Assembly (NCBI RefSeq): GCF_000960995.1 | Contig: NZ_CP009432.1 | Coordinates: 1-64,000, forward strand | Direction of reading: 5' to 3' | Source: Burkholderia glumae LMG 2196 = ATCC 33617 | Lineage (GTDB): Bacteria > Pseudomonadota > Gammaproteobacteria > Burkholderiales > Burkholderiaceae | Length of the DNA stretch: 64,000 bases | Shown: one piece after another, positions 36,274 to 44,100 of the stretch | Layout: each line of letters opens with the position of its first letter | Position numbering within the stretch: position 1 is the stretch's first letter | The notes under the pieces: model-generated | Database searches by the model: none | What the model was told of the DNA's origin: nothing | The model's input: the letters and a program-made list of their open reading frames with translations, nothing else | Translations under genes and position numbers: made by a program

Positions 36274-37253
36274 GCAACGGCTGGCGACGGATGCAATGCG
36301 CCAGAGCAACTGCTGCCCTGCCCCGCCGTACATCCGAAGCAGTGATCCGCGACGCGAATTGTCGAGCCGACGAAATTGTCTTCCAGCAGATCGGTCACCC
36401 GTGCGGGTCGGCCCTCCCGATGCACAATCGGCATGCCGAGCATTTGGTTGAAATCGCAGTCGTACAGGTTGCCCTGCCAATCGGCGCTGATCAGACTGCG
36501 GCACATGACGTTGCCGAGATTGGCCGAGACGTAGTTGTCCTTGAGCAATTTCATGTACGCGGCAAACGTACCCTTCGAGACCAATGTGCTGCCAAAACGC
36601 TGGATCGGCATGTTCGCGAGCGTCAACAGATGGGTGAACCGGATGCCGAACCGCTCGCCCAGGATCCGGCGGTAGTCCGCTTCGAGTGCCTGTTGCGCCA
36701 GCGGCAGAACCGGGCCCTGCGGGTTGTAGACGAGACTGAGCGCGAGGTGCCCTTCGCTTTCATCGCCATACCCGAGCGCATTCAAGCGCACCAGCGCGCG
36801 AATGCTCGATTCGAACACGCCGTCGCCGCGCTGCCGATCCACGTTCTCTGCCGAGTAGCACGGGAGTGATGCCACGATCTCGACGGCGTGATGGGCCAGG
36901 AAGCCGGCAAGCGTCTCCTGCCCAGGCTCCTCGAGGATGGTGAGATTGCAGCGGTCGACGACATGCACGTCGAGTGCTCGCGCCTCGGCAACAAGGGAGC
37001 GGAAATGGGGATTCAACTCCGGTGCGCCGCCGGTGAGGTCGAGGGTGCCAATTTGGTGTTTCGCGAGGACCCTGAGGACGTCGTCAATGACCGCGCGACT
37101 CATCTGCTCGGTTCGTGTCGGCCCCGCGGCCACATGGCAATGGACGCACGACTGATTGCAACGGTACCCCAGATTGACCTGAAGGCAATCGAGGGAGCGG
37201 CGATGGATACGCGGAAAATCAGTGTCGCGCAATAACGGAAACGTGTCGTGCAT
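36270..37253 (-). CDS. arsS: Arsenosugar biosynthesis radical SAM protein ArsS
   Basis: The 327-residue protein has the radical-SAM cluster motif CNQSCVHC (residues 32-39) after LDCLQVNLGYR, the family-typical GTLDLTGGAPELNPHFR, LPCYSAENVDRQRG and a C-terminal Cys-rich end (DHCFGCTAGQGSSCSGAL). ArsS joins the 5'-deoxyadenosyl group to dimethylated arsenic. The frame is open far upstream, but start MHDTFPLLRDTDFPRIHRRS at 37253 matches the family. The arsenic methyltransferase ArsM that would make the substrate is not in this window. It heads a five-gene operon. Confidence 0.93.
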   Translation of the reverse strand: MHDTFPLLRDTDFPRIHRRSLDCLQVNLGYRCNQSCVHCHVAAGPTRTEQMSRAVIDDVLRVLAKHQIGTLDLTGGAPELNPHFRSLVAEARALDVHVVDRCNLTILEEPGQETLAGFLAHHAVEIVASLPCYSAENVDRQRGDGVFESSIRALVRLNALGYGDESEGHLALSLVYNPQGPVLPLAQQALEADYRRILGERFGIRFTHLLTLANMPIQRFGSTLVSKGTFAAYMKLLKDNYVSANLGNVMCRSLISADWQGNLYDCDFNQMLGMPIVHREGRPARVTDLLEDNFVGSTIRVADHCFGCTAGQGSSCSGALHPSPAVA

Positions 37254-37285
37254 GATGAATTCCCTGCGGGAGATCAGCTTGTTGA

Positions 37286-37314
37286 TTCGACGCGCCAGCG
37301 ACGTTCCGTTTACA
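37286..37314 (-). promoter_or_regulatory. ECF-type promoter of the arsS operon
   Basis: On the minus strand TGTAAAC (37314-37308), 15 bp, CGTCGAA (37292-37286), one base off the -10 consensus CGTCTAA. It lies 33 bp upstream of the arsS ATG. Confidence 0.7.
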
Positions 37315-37469
37315 CGATAGTGGCGTGAAGGGTGCCGCATATAACCAAAAGTTAGTAAAGAAGCTGCCAATCGCTCGTCATACGTTCCATATGCCCGTGT
37401 CAGCAAACTGTGCACGGGGGCGCATTGAGCGGATCGACTGCTACTCTCTATCAACTTCCTGATGGCGCA

Positions 37470-38426
37470 ATGACTTCCGGATTTCTCGTTCTGGGCGAGT
37501 TCCTTTCGCTCGTCTTCCTCGCCGGCATTGCCAAGGCAGCGCTCGTCACTGGCGCCATCTACGTGCTCTTTCCCGAGCTCGGAGCACTGGCCTACGATGT
37601 CTTCACCCGCCCGGCCGGCGTCTGGGCGCGAGCGCCCGTGATGCTGGCTGTCACACCGACCATCGCCGCACTCATCGGCACGGCCGTCGCGCACAGCTTG
37701 CCCTATGGCCCGGTACCCGTAGCGCTGTGCATCGCAAGCGCGATGCTCGTGATCCGCATCCTGCGCTCGCCGGTCGCGCCGGCCATCTCCGCCGGATTCC
37801 TGCCCCTGGCGCTGGGTGTCACCAGTTGGTGGTATCCCGTGTCGATTGCAGCTGTCACCGTCTTGCTCGGGGCGCTGTCCGTCACATACCGGCACATAGT
37901 CGCCGCCAGGCTTCGTTCAGCGCCCCGCGTCATCGACGATGCGATCGACGACGAATTGGAAAGTACACCCCAGCGCTACGTATGGGTTCCGGTTTTCGTC
38001 GGATTTCTTCTGCTGACCTACGGCATCGGCGCTGTCACGGGGCTGCGGCTCATCCTGTTTCCACCGCTTGTCGTGATCGCGTTCGAGATGTTTGCGCATG
38101 CGGATGTCTGCCCATGGGCTCGACGCCCGTTCTTTTTGCCTCTGGCCTGCTCGATCACCGCTGCCGTCGGCGTCTTGGCAGTTTCGGTATTCGGTGTCGG
38201 GCCGTTATCGGTGATCGTGGCGCTGCTGGCGGGTATTGCCGCGCTTCGCACATTTGGCCTGCATATGCCGCCCGCGCTTGCCATCGGCCTGCTTCCACAG
38301 GTCATTCCCCATACGGATCAGACATTCGTCATCGCTGTCGCCATCGGCACGTTCACGCTCACCGGCGCCTTTTTGCTCATGCGGCCGGTGCTGTTGGCTC
38401 GCTCCGATATGGCAAGTTTCGATTAG
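37470..38426 (+). CDS. HPP-family-like multi-helix membrane protein
   Basis: ATG 37470 (MTSGFLVLGEFLSLVFLAGI) gives 318 residues with about eight to nine membrane segments in two repeated halves. Both halves carry HPP-like sequences (AALVTGAIYVLFPELGALAY, ALCIASAMLVIRILRSPVAP, and later LILFPPLVVIAFEMFAHADV, ALAIGLLPQVIPHTDQTFVI). HPP relatives include nitrite and small-ion transporters; the substrate here is unknown. It diverges from arsS. No SigF-type promoter or clear ribosome site was seen in front of it. Confidence 0.7.
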   Translation: MTSGFLVLGEFLSLVFLAGIAKAALVTGAIYVLFPELGALAYDVFTRPAGVWARAPVMLAVTPTIAALIGTAVAHSLPYGPVPVALCIASAMLVIRILRSPVAPAISAGFLPLALGVTSWWYPVSIAAVTVLLGALSVTYRHIVAARLRSAPRVIDDAIDDELESTPQRYVWVPVFVGFLLLTYGIGAVTGLRLILFPPLVVIAFEMFAHADVCPWARRPFFLPLACSITAAVGVLAVSVFGVGPLSVIVALLAGIAALRTFGLHMPPALAIGLLPQVIPHTDQTFVIAVAIGTFTLTGAFLLMRPVLLARSDMASFD

Positions 38427-38507
38427 AAGTATCGCCAGGCGACGACGTGCTCGCGTTGACTGTCCGGTCGTGTGTGCTGTCGCGGCACCGTTCGGCACGA
38501 CCGAAGT

Positions 38508-38536
38508 TGTAAACCTCGTCGAGCGATCCCGTCTAA
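38508..38536 (+). promoter_or_regulatory. ECF-type promoter of the thioredoxin-ccdA-sigma operon
   Basis: TGTAAAC (38508-38514), 15 bp, CGTCTAA (38530-38536), perfect in both elements. The operon it serves includes a sigma factor gene, so autoregulation is likely. Confidence 0.78.
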
Positions 38537-38579
38537 TGGGGGCATCACGGATGTCAAACCGTAAGCGAGGAAAAGTACC

Positions 38580-38966
38580 GTGCTCAAAATACTGCTGAAA
38601 GGGCTCTTTTTGCTGACCTTTATTGGCGCGTCGGCGTCTGCATTCGCCGCGGCACAGCCTTACGACAAGGGTCGCTTCGAGACAGCACTGGCTCAAGGCA
38701 AGCCGGTCGTGGTCTGGTTCCACGCCAGTTGGTGTCCGACATGCCGCGCGCAGCAACCGTCCGTCGATAAACTGTCCGAGTCCCCCGCAATGAAGGACGT
38801 GACGGTTTTCGTCGCCGACTTCGACAAGGAAGTGGCTCTCGAAAAGACACTGCGCGTCGCACAACAGTCGACGTTCGTGGTGTTCCGCGGCGGCCGGGAG
38901 GTTACACGCTCGACCGGCGAAACGAACGAGCAGGCCATCCGCGCAACATGGGAGAAGGCGCTGTGA
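38580..38966 (+). CDS. Periplasmic thioredoxin-like protein
   Basis: GTG 38580, after GAGGAA, opens 128 residues. A signal sequence (KILLKGLFLLTFIGASASAF) precedes a thioredoxin domain with the active site WCPTC (Cys 52 and 55), as in DsbD-gamma/TlpA-type reductases, and QQSTFVVFRGG in place of the usual cis-Pro loop. It would hold thiols reduced in the periplasm. The stop overlaps the ccdA start, and CcdA is the natural electron donor. Confidence 0.87.
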   Translation: MLKILLKGLFLLTFIGASASAFAAAQPYDKGRFETALAQGKPVVVWFHASWCPTCRAQQPSVDKLSESPAMKDVTVFVADFDKEVALEKTLRVAQQSTFVVFRGGREVTRSTGETNEQAIRATWEKAL

Positions 38967-39694
38967 TCGCGTTCGGCCCCGCCACGTACGGCGTTGGATT
39001 CGCAGCCGGCACGCTCTCCACACTGTCCCCATGCGCATTGCCCCTGCTCCCCGTCCTCGCGGCGTCCGCGCTGTCCGCGCATCGCTTTGGCAACCTCGCG
39101 CTCGCCGCTGGCCTGGGTGCGTCGTTCGCGGCGGTCGGCCTGTTCGTGGCCACCGTCGGCGCGGCGGCTGGACTGACGGGCGACACCTTCCGGGCAGTGG
39201 CCGCGGTATTGATGGTGGTTTTCGGGCTCGCGATGGCTTTCGGGGCGCTGCAACACCGGTTCGCGCGCGCCCTTTCGCCGGTCGGTGGCGCAGCCCAGCG
39301 CCTGCTCGCTGGCATCCGGGGCGACGGCCTTGCTGGGCAGTTCGCGATCGGACTGCTGCTCGGCATCGTCTGGAGCCCGTGCGTCGGGCCGACCTTGGGC
39401 GCCGCGTCCACGCTCGCGTCGCAAGGACAGGATCTTGCACACATTGCTGCGTTGATGGCAGTGTTCGGAATGGGCGCCGTGTTGCCGCTGCTCGTACTCG
39501 GTGCGATGTCGCGGGTGACGCTCGCGAAGCTGCGCGGGAGCCTGGGGCGCTTTGGCCGGATTGGGCGCAGCGTGCTCGGCGGACTGTTCGTCGTCGTGGG
39601 TGCGCTCGTCCTGTCCGGTGCGGACAAGACGCTGCAAGCTGTCCTGCTGTTGCACAGCCCCGACTGGCTGGTCCAGTTGACCACTTCACTCTAA
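38963..39694 (+). CDS. ccdA: CcdA/DsbD-type transmembrane electron carrier
   Basis: GTG 38963 overlaps the thioredoxin stop (GTGA) and has GGAGAAGG upstream; an ATG at 38948 is also in frame. The protein has about six helices with the paired redox cysteines in TLSPCALPLLPVLAAS and WSPCVGPTLGAAS. CcdA passes electrons from cytoplasmic thioredoxin to periplasmic thioredoxin-like proteins. Here it probably feeds the partner gene, keeping metal-binding peptide cysteines reduced. Confidence 0.9.
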   Translation: MIAFGPATYGVGFAAGTLSTLSPCALPLLPVLAASALSAHRFGNLALAAGLGASFAAVGLFVATVGAAAGLTGDTFRAVAAVLMVVFGLAMAFGALQHRFARALSPVGGAAQRLLAGIRGDGLAGQFAIGLLLGIVWSPCVGPTLGAASTLASQGQDLAHIAALMAVFGMGAVLPLLVLGAMSRVTLAKLRGSLGRFGRIGRSVLGGLFVVVGALVLSGADKTLQAVLLLHSPDWLVQLTTSL

Positions 39695-39739
39695 CAAGGA
39701 AATCGACATGAAGCGGCGGACGACTCGCGAGGACAGACG

Positions 39740-40366
39740 ATGTATCCCGTTCCATCCGGTCGGGACGAAGTCGCGATGAATGATGTCAACGCAAACATTT
39801 CGCGCGCCGAGTTGGCCCAGTTGCGTAATCACTTGCTGCGATTCGCTCGACTGCAGTTGCGCGACGATGCCGCCGCGGAGGATGCCGTCCAGGACGCGAT
39901 GCTCGCGGCGATGAGCAAGATGGCAGACTTTCGTGGACATGCTCAGTTGAGCACCTGGGTGTTCGCGATCCTCCGAAACAAGATCATCGACATCATGCGC
40001 ACGCGCAAGCGCTACGTCGCGGTGCAAGAGATCGACGAGCTGCCGGCTGACAGTTTCGATGTGTTGTTCGACGAGCGCGACCGCTGGCAGATTGACGAAC
40101 GGCCCGCATTCTGGGGCGATCCCGAGGCCACACTGGAGCAGCAGCAGTTCTGGACGGTGTTCCAGACCTGCCTCGACAGGCTGCCGCCGTCAACCGCGCG
40201 GGTATTCATGATGCGGGAGTTCCTGGAACTGGAGCCGGAGGAAGTCGCCGCCGAGCTGGCCATCAGCAAGTCGAATTGCGGCGTGATACTTCACCGGGCG
40301 CGAATGGCATTGCGCGTGTGCCTTCAGACCCGGTGGTTCAATGAGCGAGGCGATCGAAAATGCTGA
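39740..40366 (+). CDS. ECF-type RNA polymerase sigma factor
   Basis: ATG 39740 after GAGGA gives 208 residues. Region 2 is clear (DAAAEDAVQDAMLAAMSKMA, STWVFAILRNKIIDIMRTRK) and region 4 follows (VFMMREFLELEPEEVAAELA, ISKSNCGVILHRARMALRVC). The variable linker between them is longer than usual and acidic. Its operon starts with a TGTAAAC-N15-CGTCTAA promoter, suggesting it recognises this motif. A zinc-finger anti-sigma gene overlaps its 3' end. Confidence 0.92.
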   Translation: MYPVPSGRDEVAMNDVNANISRAELAQLRNHLLRFARLQLRDDAAAEDAVQDAMLAAMSKMADFRGHAQLSTWVFAILRNKIIDIMRTRKRYVAVQEIDELPADSFDVLFDERDRWQIDERPAFWGDPEATLEQQQFWTVFQTCLDRLPPSTARVFMMREFLELEPEEVAAELAISKSNCGVILHRARMALRVCLQTRWFNERGDRKC

Positions 40367-40569
40367 CCTGCAAGGAAACGACCGAACTGATTTCCAAGGA
40401 GGCCGACGACGGTCTCAACCTTCGGGAATCGCTCGACATGCGCCTGCATATCCTGATGTGCAGTGCGTGCCGAAACTATCGGAGCAACGTGGCGTTTCTG
40501 CGGCGTGCGTGCCGATCGGCGGCCACACCCGCCACTTCGCCTGACCCATCGCCGAAAGACGGGCACTGA
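40360..40569 (+). CDS. Zinc-finger (zf-HC2) anti-sigma factor
   Basis: The 69-residue protein is a minimal anti-sigma domain: CKETTELISKEADDGLNLRE, LDMRLHILMCSACRNYRSNV. His and two Cys (HILMCSAC) form the zinc site. There is no membrane segment, so it is a soluble sensor of the ZAS type. The start overlaps the sigma gene by 7 bp. Release on oxidation or on metal binding at the zinc cysteines is the usual mode. Confidence 0.85.
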   Translation: MLTCKETTELISKEADDGLNLRESLDMRLHILMCSACRNYRSNVAFLRRACRSAATPATSPDPSPKDGH

Positions 40570-40633
40570 CGACGTCCATCCCCTATTCACGAGCAAACAG
40601 CAAGCGCTGACGCGCTCATCCGGGAGTATCGGC

Positions 40634-42007
40634 ATGAACTCACGCATTCTTTCCCTTCGACGCCTCGATGAGGTTCAGTGGAACCGCGTCCATACCGCGA
40701 TCACGATCGCGCTTGGCATCGGCTGGCTGCTCGATGCGTTCGAAGTGACGATCGTCAACAACGTGATCTCCGTCTTCAAGACGCTCTGGCACTTGAGCAA
40801 CGCGCAAGCGTCCTGGATTCTCAGCATCTGGTTCGTCGGAATCATGGCGGGCGCCTACGGCTTCGGCTACCTGGCCGACCGTTACGGGCGCAAGCGGCTC
40901 TTCCTGATCACGCTGTTGTTATACGGCACGTTCACGTTTCTCACCGCGTTCGCATGGGATTACACGTCGTTGATGGTACTTCGCTTCGTTACCGCGATCG
41001 GCGTTGGCGCCGAGTATGCGGCAATCAATGCCGCCATCAGCGAATTCATTCCGGCGCGACACCGGGGCAAGACGAACGCGACCGTGATGAACTTCTGGTC
41101 GGTCGGCGCGATACTCGCGGCGCTCGTGACGCTGTTGCTCATCAATCGGCTTCCTGCCGACGTCGGATGGCGGGCGGCATTCGGCTTCGGCGCCGTTGTG
41201 GCCGTCGCGGCCGCGTTCGCGCGCCGCTACATTCCCGAGTCGCCGCGCTGGTTGAGCGCGCACGGCGAGACAGGTGCTGCATCAGCGATTATCGACGACA
41301 TCGAGCAAGGGCAATTCTCACGGCCGCGCTCAACCGGGGCGCACGATGTCTCATCCGGACCCGTCGTGCGGCGGAATTTCTGGTCGCAATCGTGCGAGTT
41401 GATCCGGCGACATCCGGGGCGCGTCGCACTCGGATGTGCGCTGGATTTTTCCGAGGCCGCCGGCTATTACGGACTGTTCGCGTTCCTCGCGCTGTTCATC
41501 CTGCCCGCGGTTCACGTGGAGGCCACGTTCGTTCCCTGGTTCTATCTGATCGGCAATGTCGGCGCGCTCGTCGGCGGCCTCGTTGTCGCCGTGCTGCTCG
41601 ACAGCGCCGGCCGCAAATTGACCGTGCCCGTCGCGTATTTGCTGGCGGCGGTCGGCGTGCTGTTGATGGCCGCGGCAACGGCCACGCATGACTGGCGCTG
41701 GGTGCTGGCGGCCTTCACGGTCGCGAACCTGTTTGCGACCGGAAGCTGGATCTCCGCGTACCCGACCTTTTCCGAAATCTTCCCGACGCATCTTCGCTCT
41801 ACGGGGATAGGCATCTCGGTCGCGGTCGGTCGGATCGGCGCATTCGCCGCACCGCTGCTGCTCACGCATGTCGCCGAAACGGCCGGCATGATTCCCGCGC
41901 TAGTCGTCCTCGCGGCGTTCTGGCTGATCGGCGCCGTCGCGATGGTGCCGTGGTACTTCCGCGGTGTCGAAGGCAAGGGAACTGCGCTCGAAGCGATGGT
42001 GAACTGA
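40634..42007 (+). CDS. MFS transporter, sugar/aromatic-acid porter type
   Basis: ATG 40634 after CGGGAG gives 457 residues with twelve predicted helices. Signature motifs are GFGYLADRYGRKRLFLITLL (MFS motif A), GAEYAAINAAISEFIPARHR and the second-half VAVLLDSAGRKLTVP. A cytoplasmic loop lies at about residues 210-260. It is co-directional with the sigma operon after 64 bp. Substrate unknown; export of an arsenic product or uptake of a precursor is a guess from position. Confidence 0.88.
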   Translation: MNSRILSLRRLDEVQWNRVHTAITIALGIGWLLDAFEVTIVNNVISVFKTLWHLSNAQASWILSIWFVGIMAGAYGFGYLADRYGRKRLFLITLLLYGTFTFLTAFAWDYTSLMVLRFVTAIGVGAEYAAINAAISEFIPARHRGKTNATVMNFWSVGAILAALVTLLLINRLPADVGWRAAFGFGAVVAVAAAFARRYIPESPRWLSAHGETGAASAIIDDIEQGQFSRPRSTGAHDVSSGPVVRRNFWSQSCELIRRHPGRVALGCALDFSEAAGYYGLFAFLALFILPAVHVEATFVPWFYLIGNVGALVGGLVVAVLLDSAGRKLTVPVAYLLAAVGVLLMAAATATHDWRWVLAAFTVANLFATGSWISAYPTFSEIFPTHLRSTGIGISVAVGRIGAFAAPLLLTHVAETAGMIPALVVLAAFWLIGAVAMVPWYFRGVEGKGTALEAMVN

Positions 42008-42045
42008 ACACGCGGCACTGACTGCTGTTCGGGTGCCAAAAAAGT

Positions 42046-42074
42046 TGTAAAAGGTGGCGCTCCATCACGACTAA
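42046..42074 (+). promoter_or_regulatory. ECF-type promoter of the Cys-repeat peptide operon
   Basis: TGTAAAA (42046-42052), 15 bp, CGACTAA (42068-42074), each element one base off consensus. It lies 48 bp before the peptide ATG. Confidence 0.65.
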
Positions 42075-42121
42075 AGAGCGGGAGTCGTTCCCGAACAACT
42101 CGACAAGTCCAGGAGAGCAAC

Positions 42122-42391
42122 ATGAAGAAGTCGTCGATGGTCGCCCTTTCGATCGCTGCGCTGACCGCCGCCACCGTCGCATTTCCCGCTGCGGCGCAAA
42201 CCACCGCGGCAAGCGCGCCGATGGCGCAGTGCGGACCGAAATGTGCCTCGAAATGCGGGGCAAAATGCGGTGCCAAGCAGCACGCCAAGCGGCACGCGAA
42301 AAAGCATGTCCAGCATGTTGCCGCCAAGTGCGCATCCAAATGTGCGCCGAAATGCGCGCCCAAGTGCGCGCCCAAGTGCGCGGCACAATAA
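42122..42391 (+). CDS. Secreted Cys-repeat peptide, candidate metal-binding or MNIO substrate
   Basis: The 89-residue protein has a signal peptide (residues 1-25, VALSIAALTAATVAFPAAAQ). The mature part contains nine cysteines at exact four-residue spacing (37, 41, 45, 49 and 70, 74, 78, 82, 86), within KC-x-x repeats of Lys, Ala and Pro. The two Cys blocks flank a Lys/His segment with His 54, 58, 62 and 65. No acidic residue is present in the mature part. This resembles a periplasmic metallothionein. C-x3-C periodicity also recalls the repeat substrates of DUF692 (MNIO) enzymes such as the EGKCG type, though that exact motif is absent. GGAG lies before the ATG. Not a bufferin by sequence. Confidence 0.85.
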   Translation: MKKSSMVALSIAALTAATVAFPAAAQTTAASAPMAQCGPKCASKCGAKCGAKQHAKRHAKKHVQHVAAKCASKCAPKCAPKCAPKCAAQ

Positions 42392-42409
42392 CCGTTAGCG
42401 ACATGGCTC

Positions 42410-42435
42410 GGGGCGGTATTGCATTGCGCCGCCCC
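42410..42435 (+). terminator. Hairpin between the Cys-repeat peptide and downstream operon
   Basis: GGGGCGG (42410-42416) pairs with CCGCCCC (42429-42435) over a 12-base loop, 18 bp after the peptide stop. There is no T-run, so it is more likely an RNA 3' stabiliser or partial attenuator giving more peptide than downstream enzyme. Confidence 0.5.
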
Positions 42436-42491
42436 GCCATACGATGGTGCAGTCATCTGGACATGTCACTGCCGCAAGCGAGGCAATACCC

Positions 42492-43214
42492 GTGAACGTC
42501 AAACGCCCCGGTTCGACCAACAGGCGCCGGCAAGCAGCCTTGGCGCTCGTACGCTGTTATGAGACGCTGGCAAAACGCAACGAGAACCTGCTGCAGCACG
42601 TGATTGGCGAGCAGCCGTTCGAGTGCTGGCGCAAATATCCATCTTCCGAAGTCATTAGCGCAGATGGTTTCCAATATTTCTACCACGCGCATAGCGCTGA
42701 CGACCGACCGGGCGCGACCGAGAATGGACATTTCCATACCTTCGCTCGCCTGGATTGCCGCGCCCGCCCGGTCGAGGATCTACCGGTCCCGCCGTCCGGC
42801 ACGACGAACCCGATCGCCCAGGATCCGGATTCCGTGCATCTGATCGCGATCTCTGTCGATGCGCTCGGTCTGCCAACCGGAATCTTCACCGTAAACCAAT
42901 GGGTCACCGGCGACCGCTGGTGCAGCAGCGCCACTCTCGACACGCTTTCGACGGCCTTCCGCGCCGACGGTGCCGGACCTTCACTGGTTTCCTTGTGGGT
43001 GACGTCCCTTTTTTCGCTGTACGACGAAGCGATACGTAAGCTGATTCGGGATCGCGACGCAACGATCCAGCAGGCGATCGATACACACGGCGCCGGCTAC
43101 CGGATAACCGACGATCGGACGCTCGAAGTGCTGTCGTTGAAGACACTCTCGTTTTCCGACGACGTTGATGCCGCGTTGCGTGATGCCCGTGTTGAACACC
43201 AGGAGAGAACATGA
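42492..43214 (+). CDS. Conserved protein of unknown function in the arsenosugar operon
   Basis: GTG 42492 after GAGG gives 240 residues; an ATG at 42444 is an alternative. The soluble protein has conserved-looking blocks LQHVIGEQPFECWRKYPSSE, GFQYFYHAHSADDRPGATEN, GHFHTFARLD and DSVHLIAISVDALGLPTGIF. The histidines in YHAH and GHFH could bind a metal. I cannot name the family with confidence (DUF6969 is a possibility). The 4-bp overlap with the phosphorylase gene places it firmly in the operon, so a step in arsenosugar formation is likely. Confidence 0.75.
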   Translation: MNVKRPGSTNRRRQAALALVRCYETLAKRNENLLQHVIGEQPFECWRKYPSSEVISADGFQYFYHAHSADDRPGATENGHFHTFARLDCRARPVEDLPVPPSGTTNPIAQDPDSVHLIAISVDALGLPTGIFTVNQWVTGDRWCSSATLDTLSTAFRADGAGPSLVSLWVTSLFSLYDEAIRKLIRDRDATIQQAIDTHGAGYRITDDRTLEVLSLKTLSFSDDVDAALRDARVEHQERT

Positions 43215-44092
43215 ACGCCAATGACTTCACCGTCGGCATCATCGGCGGCAGCGGGCTCTATCAGATGGACGGTCTTACTGACGTTCGCGAAATCGACGTC
43301 GTCACGCCTTTCGGCGCGCCGTCCGATCGCATCGTGACGGGCTGGCTCGACAGCACACGTGTGGCGTTCGTCGCACGGCACGGCCGCCACCATACCCTCC
43401 TGCCATCCGAAGTCCCGTATCGGGCCAACATCTATGCACTCAAGCAGCTCGGCGTGCGCTATCTGCTGTCGGTGTCGGCGGTCGGATCCCTGCAGGAGGT
43501 GCTTCGTCCCCGCGACATCGTCTTGCCCGACCAGTTCATCGATCGCACTTACCAGCGCGATGCCACATTCTTTGGGGGCGGCGTCATCGCACATGTCCCG
43601 TTCGCCACGCCCGTCTGTCCCGCTTTGAGCGGCGTGCTGGCGGACGCGGCTCGGCACGCGGCGCCCGACGTGACCGCCCATGTCGGCGGCGCCTACGTCT
43701 GCATCGAAGGGCCGGCGTTTTCTACGCTCGCGGAATCGACGCTATATCGGCAATGGAATGCGTCGGTCGTCGGCATGACGAACCTGCCGGAAGCCAAGCT
43801 CGCGCGCGAGGCGGAAATTGCCTACGCGACGCTTGCACTCGTCACGGACTACGATTGTTGGCATCCGTCACACGAAAGCGTCACCGTCGAAATGGCCATC
43901 GCGAACCTGCAACACAACGCAGCCAACGCAAAGCGCATTCTCGCCCGCGCGATTGCGTTGATTGCGGACGCCCCGCCGTTGTCGGCCGCGCACGACGCGC
44001 TGCGCACGGCGTTGGTCACGCCCGCGTCGGCGATCGGCCCGGCGGCTCGCGAGCGTCTGTCCGCGATCATCGGCAAATACGTTGCCGATTGA
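43211..44092 (+). CDS. MTA phosphorylase-like purine nucleoside phosphorylase
   Basis: The 293-residue enzyme belongs to the MTAP/PNP family: GIIGGSGLYQMDGL (phosphate loop), VAFVARHGRHHTLLPSEVPY RAN (quoted in two parts), LLSVSAVGSLQE, CIEGPAFSTLAES, VVGMTNLPEAKLAREAEIAY and VTDYDCWH. It would cleave 5'-modified adenosines with phosphate. The ArsS product is a 5'-deoxy-5'-dimethylarsinoyl adenosine, structurally like MTA, so removal of adenine from it is the natural reading here. ATGA overlap with the gene before. The standard MTA salvage role is the alternative. Confidence 0.9.
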   Translation: MNANDFTVGIIGGSGLYQMDGLTDVREIDVVTPFGAPSDRIVTGWLDSTRVAFVARHGRHHTLLPSEVPYRANIYALKQLGVRYLLSVSAVGSLQEVLRPRDIVLPDQFIDRTYQRDATFFGGGVIAHVPFATPVCPALSGVLADAARHAAPDVTAHVGGAYVCIEGPAFSTLAESTLYRQWNASVVGMTNLPEAKLAREAEIAYATLALVTDYDCWHPSHESVTVEMAIANLQHNAANAKRILARAIALIADAPPLSAAHDALRTALVTPASAIGPAARERLSAIIGKYVAD

Positions 44093-44100
44093 AACACAGG

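Noticed and set aside
42122..42391. Calling the Cys-repeat peptide a bufferin
   Set aside because: It lacks the CYG...NDC...CAGQ...C pattern of BufA1/BufA2 and has no adjacent DUF692 gene.
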